The position numbers were made by a program, and so were the translations under genes. The notes beneath the pieces are model-generated. The model did not search any database, had not been told where the DNA came from, and worked only from the letters and a program-made list of their open reading frames with translations. Below, piece after piece: positions 55,770 to 64,000 of a DNA stretch of 64,000 nt (its first letter is position 1; every line of letters starts with the position of its first letter). Where the stretch lies: contig DATBCD010000025.1 in the NCBI GenBank assembly GCA_036270655.1, positions 1 to 64,000 on the forward strand, in the 5' to 3' direction. This DNA is from VBCK01 sp036270655. Lineage in GTDB: Bacteria > Pseudomonadota > Gammaproteobacteria > Burkholderiales > Burkholderiaceae_F.

Positions 55770-56777
55770 ATGGGCCAGCTGCCGGGTCATGTGCCGCTGC
55801 TGGCCACCACGCGAGGAAGCACGATCGAGTGCGTGCATTACGGCACGATCGCTGTGTGCGACGTGCGCGGCGATCTGGCGCTCGGCCTGGGGGACGTTCA
55901 GGCGCTGAACTTCGCGCGCTCCGCGCTCAAGCCGCTGCAGGCACTGCCATTCGCCGAGGACAATGGCCCGGGCCGTTTCGGATTCGGGTCGCACGAAGTG
56001 GCGCTGATGTGCGCCAGCCACAGCGGCGAAGCGGTTCACGTGGGGATCGTGCGGCGCATGCTGGCGCGGATCGGCGCGCGCGAGACCGATCTGCAGTGCG
56101 GCTGTCACCCGCCGCTTTTCTACGCGGCCACCGGCAAGCCGGTGCCGCCGGCAGCCCGCTTCGGGGCGCTGACCCACAACTGCTCGGGCAAGCACGCGGG
56201 ATTTCTAGCCTACTGCCGGCTGTACGGCCACGGGCTGGCCGATTACCTGGCGCCCGATTCGCCGTTGCAGGTGCGGATCCGCAATACGGTGCAGCAGTTC
56301 GCCGCAACGAGCCCGATCGCGTCGGGGATCGACGGCTGCAGCGCACCGACCTACGCGCTGCCGCTGGCGCGGCTGGCCCAGGTTTATGCGCTGCTGGCGG
56401 TCGGTCAGGGAACGGCGCTCGATGCGCTGCGCTACGCGATGCAGCGCCACCCGGACCTGGTGTCGGGAACAGGACGGTTCGATCTGGCGCTCGCTCGAGC
56501 CGGCGGCGGAGACTGGATCGCGAAATCGGGGGCCGACGGCGTGCAGGCGATCGGGGTGCGATCGCGCGGGCTGGGAATCGCGGTACGGATTGCCGACGGC
56601 AATGCGCGCGCGCTACACACGGCGACCGCCGAACTGCTCCACCAGATGGGACTTCTGCCCGCGCCGGCCGACAGCCCGCTGGCCCGGGATTTCCGGCCAT
56701 CGTTGACCAATTACCGGGGTGTGACGGTCGGATCGTTGCAGCCGCTGTTTGAGCTGGCCGGGGCCGGCCGGCAATGA
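55770..56777 (+). CDS. Zinc-type L-asparaginase (PF06089, Rhizobium ReAV-like)
   Basis: Hydrolyses asparagine to aspartate and ammonia. It has 335 residues of the class typified by the Rhizobium etli inducible enzyme, unrelated to E. coli AnsA/AnsB. Active-site residues are recognisable: S51 and K54 in SALKPLQ, S83/S85 in CASHSGE, and the zinc site C138 and K141 (NCSGKHAGF) with C190 (DGCSAPTY), matching the Cys/Lys/Cys ligand set known from that enzyme. The start ATG at 55770 is 13 bp after the desaturase-like gene. It overlaps the permease gene by ATGA. Confidence 0.9.
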   Translation: MGQLPGHVPLLATTRGSTIECVHYGTIAVCDVRGDLALGLGDVQALNFARSALKPLQALPFAEDNGPGRFGFGSHEVALMCASHSGEAVHVGIVRRMLARIGARETDLQCGCHPPLFYAATGKPVPPAARFGALTHNCSGKHAGFLAYCRLYGHGLADYLAPDSPLQVRIRNTVQQFAATSPIASGIDGCSAPTYALPLARLAQVYALLAVGQGTALDALRYAMQRHPDLVSGTGRFDLALARAGGGDWIAKSGADGVQAIGVRSRGLGIAVRIADGNARALHTATAELLHQMGLLPAPADSPLARDFRPSLTNYRGVTVGSLQPLFELAGAGRQ

Positions 56778-58342
56778 CCCCGGCCCGGGCCGCCGTCGCA
56801 CCCGATCCTGCGCGATTCCGGTACCGCTGGCTGGCCGGCGGCGACCTGAACGGTTTTTTTGCGCTGGCGATCGACAACCTCGCGCTGCTCGCCGCGATGA
56901 GTGCGATTCTGACCGGCGTCTTCCATCTGCCGTCGAGCCTTGTCTTCGGCCGGATGATTCCCGGCACCGCGCTCGGGGTGCTGGTCGGTGACCTGGCTTA
57001 CACCGCGCTGGCGTTCCGCCTGGCGCGCCGCGAGCGGCGCCATGACGTGTGCGCGATGCCGCTGGGAGTCGATACGCCGTCGATGTTCGGGCTGTGCTTC
57101 GGCGTGATCGGTCCGGCCTGGGTGCTGACGGCGGACCCCGATCGAACGCTGGCCATCGGCAGCGCGGTGCTGGCGATCATGGGCCTCGTCAAGGTTGCCG
57201 CGGCGTTTTTCGGCGATTGGGTGCGCCGCAGCCTGCCGCGCAGCGCGCTGCTCGCCGCCCTGTCGGCCGTGGCGATGGCGCTGATCTGCTTCTTTCCGAT
57301 GGCCAAGATCATCGCCGAGCCGGTTGGCGGCCTGGTCGCGCTGGGCGTCGTCTTGTGCACGCTGATCGGCGGCCGGCGCCTGCCGTTCCGGGTTCCGGCC
57401 ATGGTCGGCGCCGTGCTGCTCGGCACGGCAGCCTGGGCGGCCGCCCATGCGCTCGGCTCGCCGGCCCCGGCGCCTCGACTCGACGGGGTCGGCCTGCAAT
57501 GGGCGCTGCCGTGGCCGACGCGCGCATGGCTCGACGGCCTGGGCGCCTCGCTGCCCTACATCCCGCTGGCGATTCCGTTCGCCCTGGTTACGCTGGTCGG
57601 CGGCATCGACAACACCGAAAGCGCCAGCGCGGCTGGCGACAACTACCCCACGCGCGACATTCTGCTGGTCGAGGCCATCGCGACATTCGTTGCCGCGTTG
57701 TGCGGCGGGGTGGTCCAGAACACGCCGTACATCGGCCATCCCGCGTACAAGAGGATGGGCAGCCGGGCCGGCTACACCGCGGCCACGGGCCTGTTCATCG
57801 GACTGGGCGCATTCAGCGGCCTGGTCGGCGTGCTGCTGTCCTGGCTGCCCGAGACGGTGCTGGTCTCCGTGCTGGTGTTCGTCGGCCTGGAGATCAGCGC
57901 GCAGGCGTTTCGGCAGACCGACCCCGACCACATGCCGGCGATCGCGATCGCGTTCATTCCGGCCATCGCCCAGCTGGTGCTGATCCATTGGAACGGCCTG
58001 CTCGGGGCGCTGCAGCTCGTCCCGGAAAAGCTGCCTGCCGCGCAGCAGAACACCTATCGCGCGCTGCTGCTGCTGGCCAACGGCTTCATCGTGAGCGCGA
58101 TGCTGTGGAGCGCGCTGGTGATCGACCTGATCGACCGCCGGCGCGGGCGCGCGCTGGTCATTTGCATGCTGGCCGCCGCGCTGACGCTGTTCGGCCTGAT
58201 CCATTCGCCGTACGCCGATGGCCGCCTGTTCGTGCCGGGCGGATCGACGCCGCCGTCCACCTGGGCGCTGGCCGCAGGCTATGTGCTGATGGGCGCGGTG
58301 ACGTGGGCGATCGACCGCCTCGACCGCGCGGCGCCCGGCTGA
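56774..58342 (+). CDS. NCS2-like permease
   Basis: A 522-residue inner-membrane transporter with 12-14 hydrophobic segments, of the xanthine/uracil/vitamin C (NCS2) superfamily. Characteristic stretches are GDLNGFFALAIDNLALLAAMSAIL at the start, MPLGVDTPSMFGL, the TM8-like GGIDNTESASAAGDNYPTRDI and VVQNTPYIGHPAYKRMGSRAGYT. The substrate is not clear; the conserved Asp and Glu residues of NCS2 TM8 appear as D-N-T-E. It is translationally coupled to the asparaginase (ATGA overlap), which hints at a nitrogen-compound substrate; that is inference. Confidence 0.8.
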   Translation: MTPARAAVAPDPARFRYRWLAGGDLNGFFALAIDNLALLAAMSAILTGVFHLPSSLVFGRMIPGTALGVLVGDLAYTALAFRLARRERRHDVCAMPLGVDTPSMFGLCFGVIGPAWVLTADPDRTLAIGSAVLAIMGLVKVAAAFFGDWVRRSLPRSALLAALSAVAMALICFFPMAKIIAEPVGGLVALGVVLCTLIGGRRLPFRVPAMVGAVLLGTAAWAAAHALGSPAPAPRLDGVGLQWALPWPTRAWLDGLGASLPYIPLAIPFALVTLVGGIDNTESASAAGDNYPTRDILLVEAIATFVAALCGGVVQNTPYIGHPAYKRMGSRAGYTAATGLFIGLGAFSGLVGVLLSWLPETVLVSVLVFVGLEISAQAFRQTDPDHMPAIAIAFIPAIAQLVLIHWNGLLGALQLVPEKLPAAQQNTYRALLLLANGFIVSAMLWSALVIDLIDRRRGRALVICMLAAALTLFGLIHSPYADGRLFVPGGSTPPSTWALAAGYVLMGAVTWAIDRLDRAAPG

Positions 58343-58373
58343 AAGTCGCCCGTGGGCCCGGCGCCTTCCCGCA

Positions 58374-59390
58374 TCAACCCGTGCTGACCACGATGACCTT
58401 GAAGGTGCCCGGAATCGCTTCCGGCCGCGCCGGCTTCTGACCTTGCGCGGCCGGAGCCTCGGGCCGGAAATCCGCCGTCGGCAGGTAAAGCTTGTGCAAG
58501 CCGCGGTCTGCGGCGATGGTGCGAGCGCCGGGCGCGACCGTGATGGTGGCGAGCGTTTCAAAATGCCCCGGCGTGGTTTCGCCGATGATGCTGGCCGTGC
58601 CGTCGCGCCCGTTGGCGCTGATCGCGTAGCCGTCCAGCCAGACGACGCCATCGGGACCCGCGCCGATGCTCGCCTGGCCGATGACCTTGCGGGTCACCGG
58701 ATCGCTGACCACCATCAGACCGTTGTGGCAGACCGAATAGAGCCTTCCCCGGGAGTCCTCGTCCAGTCCGGTCGGGCTGTCGCACGGGGCGATCGAATAG
58801 CGCGCGACGAGTTTGCCCGTGCGCGCGTCCAGAGCGGCGACCTCGGCCGTGTCCTCGACATTGAAGTACACCAGCCCATGGCCATCGACCACCGCGAATT
58901 CCGGCTTGCCCCCCACCGGAACCGCCGCCACCACGGCGCCGGTCTTCGCGTCGGCGAGCGTCGCGTCGTGCGAGCGCCCATTGAAAGCGATCACCCGCCG
59001 CGAGACGGGTTCGTAGACGATCGCATCCGGATTGGCGCCGGTCTTGATCGACCGCAGCCGGCGCCCGCTGGCAAGGTCGTAGACGCCGATTTCGTCATCG
59101 GCGCCGTTGCTCGTGAACACCAGGCCGAGCTCATCGGCGGTGGCGATGCCGTGCACGCCACGCGTATCGGCCAGCTGCCCGATCAGCGTGTCGTGCGCGG
59201 TGTCGATGATGTCGGTCTGCGCGCCGTGCGCCACGTAAAGGCGGTGCGTGTGCTGGTCGACGAATACGTAGTCCCAGCGGTTGGGCCCGGGCACCGGCAG
59301 GCGCGCGGTCACCGTGTAAGCGGGTGGCGCCGCCAGCGCCGCGGGGGAAAGCAGAAACAGCAGCGCAAGCCTGATCGCAACGATTTTCAA
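58374..59390 (-). CDS. Exported YVTN-type beta-propeller protein
   Basis: A 338-residue exported protein. A signal peptide (MKIVAIRLALLFLLSPAALA, read from a TTG start) is followed by about seven propeller blades with repeated patterns such as RLYVAHG...DIIDTAH, LVFTSNGADDEIGVYD, DAIVYEPVSRRVIAFNG and AVVDGHGLVYFNVED. There are no catalytic motifs; such proteins bind ligands or partners in the periplasm. The TTG at 59390 lies 3 bp after the SDR stop, so the two are surely one operon. The frame continues upstream only within the SDR gene. Confidence 0.8.
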   Translation of the reverse strand: MKIVAIRLALLFLLSPAALAAPPAYTVTARLPVPGPNRWDYVFVDQHTHRLYVAHGAQTDIIDTAHDTLIGQLADTRGVHGIATADELGLVFTSNGADDEIGVYDLASGRRLRSIKTGANPDAIVYEPVSRRVIAFNGRSHDATLADAKTGAVVAAVPVGGKPEFAVVDGHGLVYFNVEDTAEVAALDARTGKLVARYSIAPCDSPTGLDEDSRGRLYSVCHNGLMVVSDPVTRKVIGQASIGAGPDGVVWLDGYAISANGRDGTASIIGETTPGHFETLATITVAPGARTIAADRGLHKLYLPTADFRPEAPAAQGQKPARPEAIPGTFKVIVVSTG

Positions 59391-59392
59391 GG

Positions 59393-60115
59393 TCAGATCC
59401 CCCAGCCGGTCACCGCCACCGTCTGGCCGGTGACGCCGGCAGAGGCATCCGAAGCCAGAAAAACGACCACGCGGGCGATATCCTCGCGCCGGGCCCATTT
59501 TTTGAGATCCTTCGGCTTCATCGCTTCGATGTTCGATGCCGTATCGACCAGCCCCGGGGCCACCGCGTTGACGCGGATGCCATGGTCGCGGCCTTCAAGA
59601 GCCAGCGTGCGGGTCAGCGCTTCCACACCCGCCTTGGCGCAGTTGTAGGCCACCATGTTGGCCTGAGCCGAGCCGGCCCGGGCAAAATTGACGATCGCGC
59701 CGCCGCCGGCGTCACGCAGGCGGGGAAACGCCGCGCGCGAGCACAGGAAGGCGGCCAGCAGATTGTTCCCGACTTCCTGATTCCAGTCGTCCAGCGTGAC
59801 CTCGATGGCCGGCTTGTATCGGGTCAGCCCCCCGGCCAGATTCACGAGGATGTCGAGGCGGCCGTATTCCGAGGCGGCCCGGTCGACCACCTGCCGCACT
59901 TCGGTCTCGGCTGTCAGATCCGCCGCCAGGGGCACGACGCGCGCACCGTCGGCCTTCAACTCCTGCGCCCGGGCCTCGACGTTGCTGCGCGACCGGGCCA
60001 CGATTGCGAGGGCCGCGCCCTCGGCTGCCAGCGCCCTTGCGACCGCCTGACCAACCTGCCCGTCGCGGCTGACGCCGGTGACGAGGGCAATCTTGCCGGA
60101 TAGAAGATTCGCCAT
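59393..60115 (-). CDS. Short-chain dehydrogenase/reductase
   Basis: A 240-residue Rossmann-fold SDR. It has the cofactor motif TGVSRDGQVGQAVA (a variant of TGxxxGxG with a longer loop), DILVNLAGG, and the active-site Y-N-C-A-K. The Ser that normally precedes Tyr by 13 residues is not seen in place: the segment reads NFARAGSAQANMVAY. Possibly a Ser four residues later substitutes, or activity is altered. It ends TVAVTGWGI. Substrate unknown. Start ATG at 60115, divergent from argS across 167 bp. Confidence 0.87.
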   Translation of the reverse strand: MANLLSGKIALVTGVSRDGQVGQAVARALAAEGAALAIVARSRSNVEARAQELKADGARVVPLAADLTAETEVRQVVDRAASEYGRLDILVNLAGGLTRYKPAIEVTLDDWNQEVGNNLLAAFLCSRAAFPRLRDAGGGAIVNFARAGSAQANMVAYNCAKAGVEALTRTLALEGRDHGIRVNAVAPGLVDTASNIEAMKPKDLKKWARREDIARVVVFLASDASAGVTGQTVAVTGWGI

Positions 60116-60282
60116 GGAGCACCTCCCTGTTCGATCTGGTTGCGCCGGTCCCGGGGTCCGTCGTCCATGCGCGACACTATGCACCTTCCACGGCGGCAGC
60201 AACCCATGCCGGCGGCGCTGCCTGCCGCCAGCGGTCCGGTACACTGTGCGTGGAACGACCGCCGCATAGACATACCACCTTC

Positions 60283-61998
60283 ATGCTCGCCGAACAGCGG
60301 CAGGCGATCGCGGAACTGTTGCGCCAGGCGCTGGGCACAATACGCGCGGCGCCTGCCCCCATCGAACTGGAGCGTCCGAAGCTCCCGGAGCACGGCGATC
60401 TGTCGTGCCCGGTGGCGCTCGGTCTGGCGCGCGAATTGGGGCAGCCCCCACGCAAGATCGCCGAGCAGATCGCGGCCCGCCTGCGCGAGCTGCCTGCAGC
60501 CCGCGACCTGCTGGCGGCGGTCGAGGTGGCCGGACCGGGCTTCATCAACCTGCGCCTGAACGCCGCGGCCAAGCAGGACGTGGCGCGCGCCGTGCTGCGC
60601 GAGCGCGGCCGCTTCGGCAGCGGCTCCGACGGCCAGGGGCGGCGGGTGGTCGTCGAATTCGTCTCCGCCAACCCGACCGGGCCGCTGCATGTGGGGCACG
60701 CGCGCCAGGCGGCGCTGGGCGACGCGCTCGCCAATCTGCTGGCGGCACGCGGCTGGCAGGTGTCGCGCGAGTTCTACTACAACGACGCCGGCGTCCAGAT
60801 CGACCAGCTGGCCGCCTCGGTGCAGGCGCGCGCGCGCGAGCTGCGCGGCGAGCCGATCGATCCGGACCTGGTCGGATACCTGGGCGAGTACATCATCGAG
60901 ATCGCGCGCGCGTTTCTGGCCAGTGCGACGGTTCAGGCGCGCGATGGCGCCGAGGTGCGGGCCAGCGGCGACCCGGATGACCTGCCGGCGATCCGCCGTT
61001 TCGCGGTGGCCTGGCTGCAACGGGAGCAGGATCTGGACCTCGAGGCGGTGGGCGTGCGCTTCGACCATTTTTACCTGGAGTCGTCGTTGTACGCCGACGG
61101 GCGGGTCGAGGAGGTCGTGCGGGTGATGGGCGAAGCCGGGCTGACCTACGAGTCGGAGGGAGCGCTGTGGCTGCGCACCACCGCGGTGGAAGGCAGCGCT
61201 GACGACAAGGACCGCGTCGTCCGTAAAGCCGATGGCACCTATACCTACTTCGTGCCCGACGTGGCTTACCACGTGACCAAGCTGCAGCGTGGATACGCCC
61301 GGGCGATCAACGTGCAGGGCTCGGACCATCATGGCACGGTGGCGCGCGTGCGCGCCGGCCTGCAGGTGGCGGGGCGCGCGATGGGGCTGTCGGTCCCGCC
61401 CGATTACCCCGAATACATGCTGCACAAGATGGTGCGGGTGATGCGCGGCGGGCAGGAAGTGAAGATGTCCAAGCGGGCCGGAACCTTCGTCGCGCTGCGC
61501 GATCTGATCGAGTGGGCGGGGCGCGATGCCACGCGTTTTTTCCTGGTGTCGCGCAAGGCCGATACCGAGTTCGCATTCGACGTGGACCTGGCGCAGGCGC
61601 GCAGCGAGGACAACCCGGTCTATTACGTGCAATACGCCCATGCGCGGATCTGCTCGGTGCTGGCCCAGGCGGCTGAGCAGGGCGCGCCGTTCGATGAAGA
61701 GGCGGCACTGCAGGCGGACCTGACGCCGCTCGCTTCCCCGCGCGAGATGGCGCTTCTGGCCCGGCTGAGCGACTTTCCGGACGTGGTGGCCGAAGCGGCC
61801 GAGACGCTGGCGCCGCACCAGGTTGCCTTCTACCTGAGGGAGCTCGCGGCCCAGCTGCACGGGTTTTACAATGCCGAGCGCATTTTGGTGGAAAACTGGG
61901 GCGCGCGCGCAGCCCGGCTTGCCCTGCTGCTTGCGGTGCGCCAGGTCCTTAGAAACGGCCTCGCCCTGATCGGCGTGTCCGCCCCCGAACGGATGTAG
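60283..61998 (+). CDS. argS: Arginyl-tRNA synthetase
   Basis: Charges tRNA-Arg. It has 571 residues, a class I synthetase of typical length. The N-terminal Add-1 domain (to about 115) is followed by the HIGH motif HVGH at 136-139 (SANPTGPLHVGHAR) and the KMSK-like loop K394-M-S-K-R. The anticodon-binding DALR domain spans about 450-571 and ends LRNGLALIGVSAPERM. The ATG at 60283 is preferred; the frame also opens at a GTG upstream (60250). It is first in argS-SPOR-dsbA-SDR, an order I associate with Burkholderiales. Confidence 0.97.
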   Translation: MLAEQRQAIAELLRQALGTIRAAPAPIELERPKLPEHGDLSCPVALGLARELGQPPRKIAEQIAARLRELPAARDLLAAVEVAGPGFINLRLNAAAKQDVARAVLRERGRFGSGSDGQGRRVVVEFVSANPTGPLHVGHARQAALGDALANLLAARGWQVSREFYYNDAGVQIDQLAASVQARARELRGEPIDPDLVGYLGEYIIEIARAFLASATVQARDGAEVRASGDPDDLPAIRRFAVAWLQREQDLDLEAVGVRFDHFYLESSLYADGRVEEVVRVMGEAGLTYESEGALWLRTTAVEGSADDKDRVVRKADGTYTYFVPDVAYHVTKLQRGYARAINVQGSDHHGTVARVRAGLQVAGRAMGLSVPPDYPEYMLHKMVRVMRGGQEVKMSKRAGTFVALRDLIEWAGRDATRFFLVSRKADTEFAFDVDLAQARSEDNPVYYVQYAHARICSVLAQAAEQGAPFDEEAALQADLTPLASPREMALLARLSDFPDVVAEAAETLAPHQVAFYLRELAAQLHGFYNAERILVENWGARAARLALLLAVRQVLRNGLALIGVSAPERM

Positions 61999-62001
61999 AA
62001 C

Positions 62002-62565
62002 ATGGCTGTCGTCACCTGGTCTGATCGCGCGGTCGTCGGCTTCCTGTCGGGGCTCGTCGTGGGCCTGGCGGTGTCGACGGCCGCGGCGCTTTACATCACG
62101 AACTCTCCGGTGCCTTTCATCAACAAGGTGCAACGGGCCACCGCGAACGTGAACCCGGCGGCCGGCGGCCAGCTGCCGGATCCGAATAAGCCGCTCTACT
62201 CGAACCGGGCCGTGCTGCCCGCCTTGCCCGACCCCGCGCACAATGCCGCGCCGGCCCCGATCGAGGACAAATCCGCTCCCGCTGCGGGCGCGGCGCCTGC
62301 GACGGTGGCAACCGCCGCCGACAGTGGCGCACGGGTGATGCTGCAGGCCGGCGCCTTCAAGTCCGCCCAGGACGCCGACTCGATGCGGGCGCGGCTCGCG
62401 CTGCTCGGACTGGATGCGCGTGTCTCGCAGGTCACGCAGGACGGCGGTGCGACCGTCCTTTACCGGGTACGCATCGGCCCGTACCGCGAGCTCGACGACC
62501 TGTCGGGAATTCGTCGCACGCTGGCGGAAAACGGGATCGAGGCGCAGGTCGTGCACACTCCATGA
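62002..62565 (+). CDS. SPOR-domain membrane protein (FtsN-like)
   Basis: A 187-residue single-pass inner-membrane protein: a short cytoplasmic start, a helix at about 11-32 (VVGFLSGLVVGLAVSTAAALYI), a Pro/Ala-rich periplasmic linker, and a C-terminal SPOR domain (about 110-187) with VMLQAGAFKSAQDADSMRARLALLGLDAR and YRVRIGPYRELDDL. SPOR domains bind denuded peptidoglycan at the septum, so a division role is likely. It starts 3 bp after argS. It is shorter than FtsN and lacks its cytoplasmic domain. Confidence 0.88.
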   Translation: MAVVTWSDRAVVGFLSGLVVGLAVSTAAALYITNSPVPFINKVQRATANVNPAAGGQLPDPNKPLYSNRAVLPALPDPAHNAAPAPIEDKSAPAAGAAPATVATAADSGARVMLQAGAFKSAQDADSMRARLALLGLDARVSQVTQDGGATVLYRVRIGPYRELDDLSGIRRTLAENGIEAQVVHTP

Positions 62566-62644
62566 TTGCAGGGTGCGTCAGCCGCCCCGGATCGAGGCGC
62601 GTTAAGCCAGTCGAACAACAGGATTCCATCAACCCGAGGTCACC

Positions 62645-63313
62645 ATGTTTGTTTCGTATTCGCGTCGTGACGTTCTGATCGGTCTGTGTTGCGCGTCGTT
62701 GACGCCGCTGGCCGCCCGTGCCCAGGGCGCCTCGGCTCCGCAGCCTGGCACCGATTACATCGTGCTGGATCGCCCGCAGCCGCCGCTGGAGGCCACCGAC
62801 AAGATCGAGGTGGTGGACTTCTTCGGCTATTGGTGCCCGCACTGCTTCGAGTTCGTCGGCGAGCTGGAAGCGTGGCGCAAGCGCCTGCCGGCCGACGTGG
62901 CCTACCGCCATGTCCCGGTCGCGTTCAATCCGACGGAAAACCCGCTGTCGATGACGTTTTACGCGCTGCAGACGCTCGACCGCCTCGAAGACATGCACCT
63001 CAAGGTGTTCAAGGCCATTCACGTCGAAAAGAAGAAGCTGTTCGACGCGAACGACATCGCCGATTTCATGGCCGCCAACGGCATCGATCGAGCCAAATGG
63101 CTGTCGGTGTACAACTCGTTTTCGGTTGCCTCGGCGGTCTCCCGCGCCAACCAGATCTGGCAGGCCTATCGAATCGACGGCACGCCGACGCTCGCTTGCG
63201 ACGGCCGCTACCTGACCTCGCCATCGATCGCGCGCAACCGAGGCAGTGCCGGCGCGCTGGCGGTCATGGACTATCTGCTGGAGCTCGCTCGACGCGAGCA
63301 CAAGAAGAAGTAG
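62645..63313 (+). CDS. dsbA: Thiol:disulphide interchange protein DsbA
   Basis: Oxidises cysteines of exported proteins in the periplasm. It has 222 residues; the active site is C64-P-H-C67 in FFGYWCPHC, and the cis-Pro loop is GTPT. The fold's helical insert (VAFNPTENPLSMTFYALQTLDRL) is present. The signal peptide starts with SRRDVLIGL, close to a twin-arginine motif, with two Cys in the hydrophobic core. Tat export of DsbA would be unusual, though RR-containing DsbA signals occur in betaproteobacteria. A dsbB partner is not in the window. Confidence 0.93.
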   Translation: MFVSYSRRDVLIGLCCASLTPLAARAQGASAPQPGTDYIVLDRPQPPLEATDKIEVVDFFGYWCPHCFEFVGELEAWRKRLPADVAYRHVPVAFNPTENPLSMTFYALQTLDRLEDMHLKVFKAIHVEKKKLFDANDIADFMAANGIDRAKWLSVYNSFSVASAVSRANQIWQAYRIDGTPTLACDGRYLTSPSIARNRGSAGALAVMDYLLELARREHKKK

Positions 63314-63332
63314 CCAAGGCGGCTACGGTCAC

Positions 63333-64000
63333 TTGAACGTCTTTATCACCGGTGCCTCGAGCGGAATCGGCGCGGCGCTGGCGCGCGAGTTCGCGGCGCG
63401 CGGAGCGACGCTGGGGTTGCTGGCGCGGCGCGCCGATGCCCTGGACGGCCTGATCGCGCAACTGCCGCCCGGCAGTCACCGCCGTTACGCGCTCGACGTC
63501 ACCGATCGGGCCCGTCTGCTCCAGGCCGCCCGCGAGTTCGAGCAGGCCAGCGGCGGGGTCGACGTCGTGATCGCCAACGCCGGCATCTCGGCCGGAACGC
63601 TGACCGAATGCGCCGAGGACCTGCCGGTGTTCGAACGCATTGTCGCCACCAACCTTCTGGCGGCGATCGACACATTTCACCCGTTCGTGACGCCGATGCG
63701 CCAGCGCGGACGGGGCACTCTGGCAGCCATCGCCAGCGTGGCCGGCGTGCGGGGACTGCCTGGAGCCGGCGCCTACTGCGCATCCAAGGCAGCGCTGATC
63801 AGCTACTGCGAGAGCTTGCGCGTGGAGTTGCGTGGCAGCGGCGTGCGCGTGGTGACGATCGCGCCCGGTTTCGTCGACACTCCCATGACCGCAGGCAATC
63901 CCTACCGGATGCCGTTCCTGATGCCTGCCGAGTCCTTCGCGCGTCAGGCCGCGCAGGCGATCGTGCAGGGAGCCAGCTACCGGGTCATCCCGTGGCAGAT
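63333..64000 (+). CDS. SDR family oxidoreductase, 3' end beyond window
   Basis: About 222 residues of a short-chain dehydrogenase. It starts at a TTG (63333) 19 bp after dsbA: LNVFITGASSGIGAALARE. The glycine motif GASSGIG, DVVIANAGIS, Ser in IASVAGV and Y-C-A-S-K are all in place, so the catalytic set is complete. VVTIAPGFVDTPMT matches classical SDRs. The frame stays open to the right edge with no stop, so the end is missing. Cotranscription with dsbA is likely; the substrate is unknown. Confidence 0.85.
   Translation, partial: MNVFITGASSGIGAALAREFAARGATLGLLARRADALDGLIAQLPPGSHRRYALDVTDRARLLQAAREFEQASGGVDVVIANAGISAGTLTECAEDLPVFERIVATNLLAAIDTFHPFVTPMRQRGRGTLAAIASVAGVRGLPGAGAYCASKAALISYCESLRVELRGSGVRVVTIAPGFVDTPMTAGNPYRMPFLMPAESFARQAAQAIVQGASYRVIPWQ

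Noticed and set aside
59956..62556. 866-codon minus-strand frame across argS and the SPOR gene
   Set aside because: Shadow of argS; no conserved sequence, and it overlaps the true SDR gene in another frame.

Overview
The window is about two-thirds G+C. It reads as a chromosomal segment of a betaproteobacterium, most likely Burkholderiales. Supporting features are a PhaM-type polyhydroxyalkanoate granule protein, the proteobacterial-type gshA followed by gshB and a mannose-EIIA/HPr/EI phosphotransferase string, the metX-metW pair, UbiK, and the order argS-SPOR-dsbA-SDR. These family and order judgements come from memory, not from a search. I see no rRNA, tRNA, CRISPR array, prophage or transposase. 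About 54 protein genes are called, including the THX ribosomal protein (43 codons) and a 57-codon leader frame.

Layout: 1-9.4 kb has metH (left end cut), a Gdt1-type cation exporter, a diguanylate cyclase, DUF1840, bTHX, mmsA and comM/yifB. 9.4-16.8 kb has a membrane-anchored unknown and ubiK, then a nitrogen-control block: an ammonium transporter, a small secreted protein, glnK, a second ammonium transporter and an outer-membrane barrel. Sigma-54 type promoters precede glnK (perfect match) and the barrel gene (one mismatch plus an upstream NtrC-like palindrome). 16.8-25 kb has gshA-gshB-EIIA-HPr-EI, metXW and an AmpG-like permease. 25-32 kb has xthA, pyrE, a lipase-maturation-factor homologue, a DUF4139 protein and small secreted proteins. 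32-38.8 kb is a complete histidine-degradation locus, hutFGI divergent from hutUH, using the formylglutamate route. 38.9-50.7 kb is an envelope and metal region: two outer-membrane barrels, an unusual NRAMP-type transporter with a coupled leader frame, and a three-gene heavy-metal RND efflux system followed by a crotonase and another barrel. 50.7-58.3 kb has a DUF3108 protein, phaM, a B12-binding MerR regulator of CarH/LitR type divergent from folE2, a di-iron desaturase-like protein, a zinc-type asparaginase and an NCS2-like permease. 58.3-64 kb has an SDR with a beta-propeller, then argS, a SPOR protein, dsbA and an SDR cut by the right edge.

How the genes fit together: nitrogen acquisition recurs, with two Amt channels, GlnK, a barrel that appears to share the regulon, histidine degradation to glutamate, and an asparaginase with a transporter. 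The items most worth a second look are (1) the sigma-54/NtrC-like envelope module whose three exported proteins share Ala/Pro-rich periplasmic tethers, (2) a REPIN-like inverted pair of palindromes that has rewritten the C-terminus of gshA, (3) the CarH-like regulator facing folE2, and (4) the NRAMP gene with non-canonical metal-site motifs and a TGATG-coupled leader frame.
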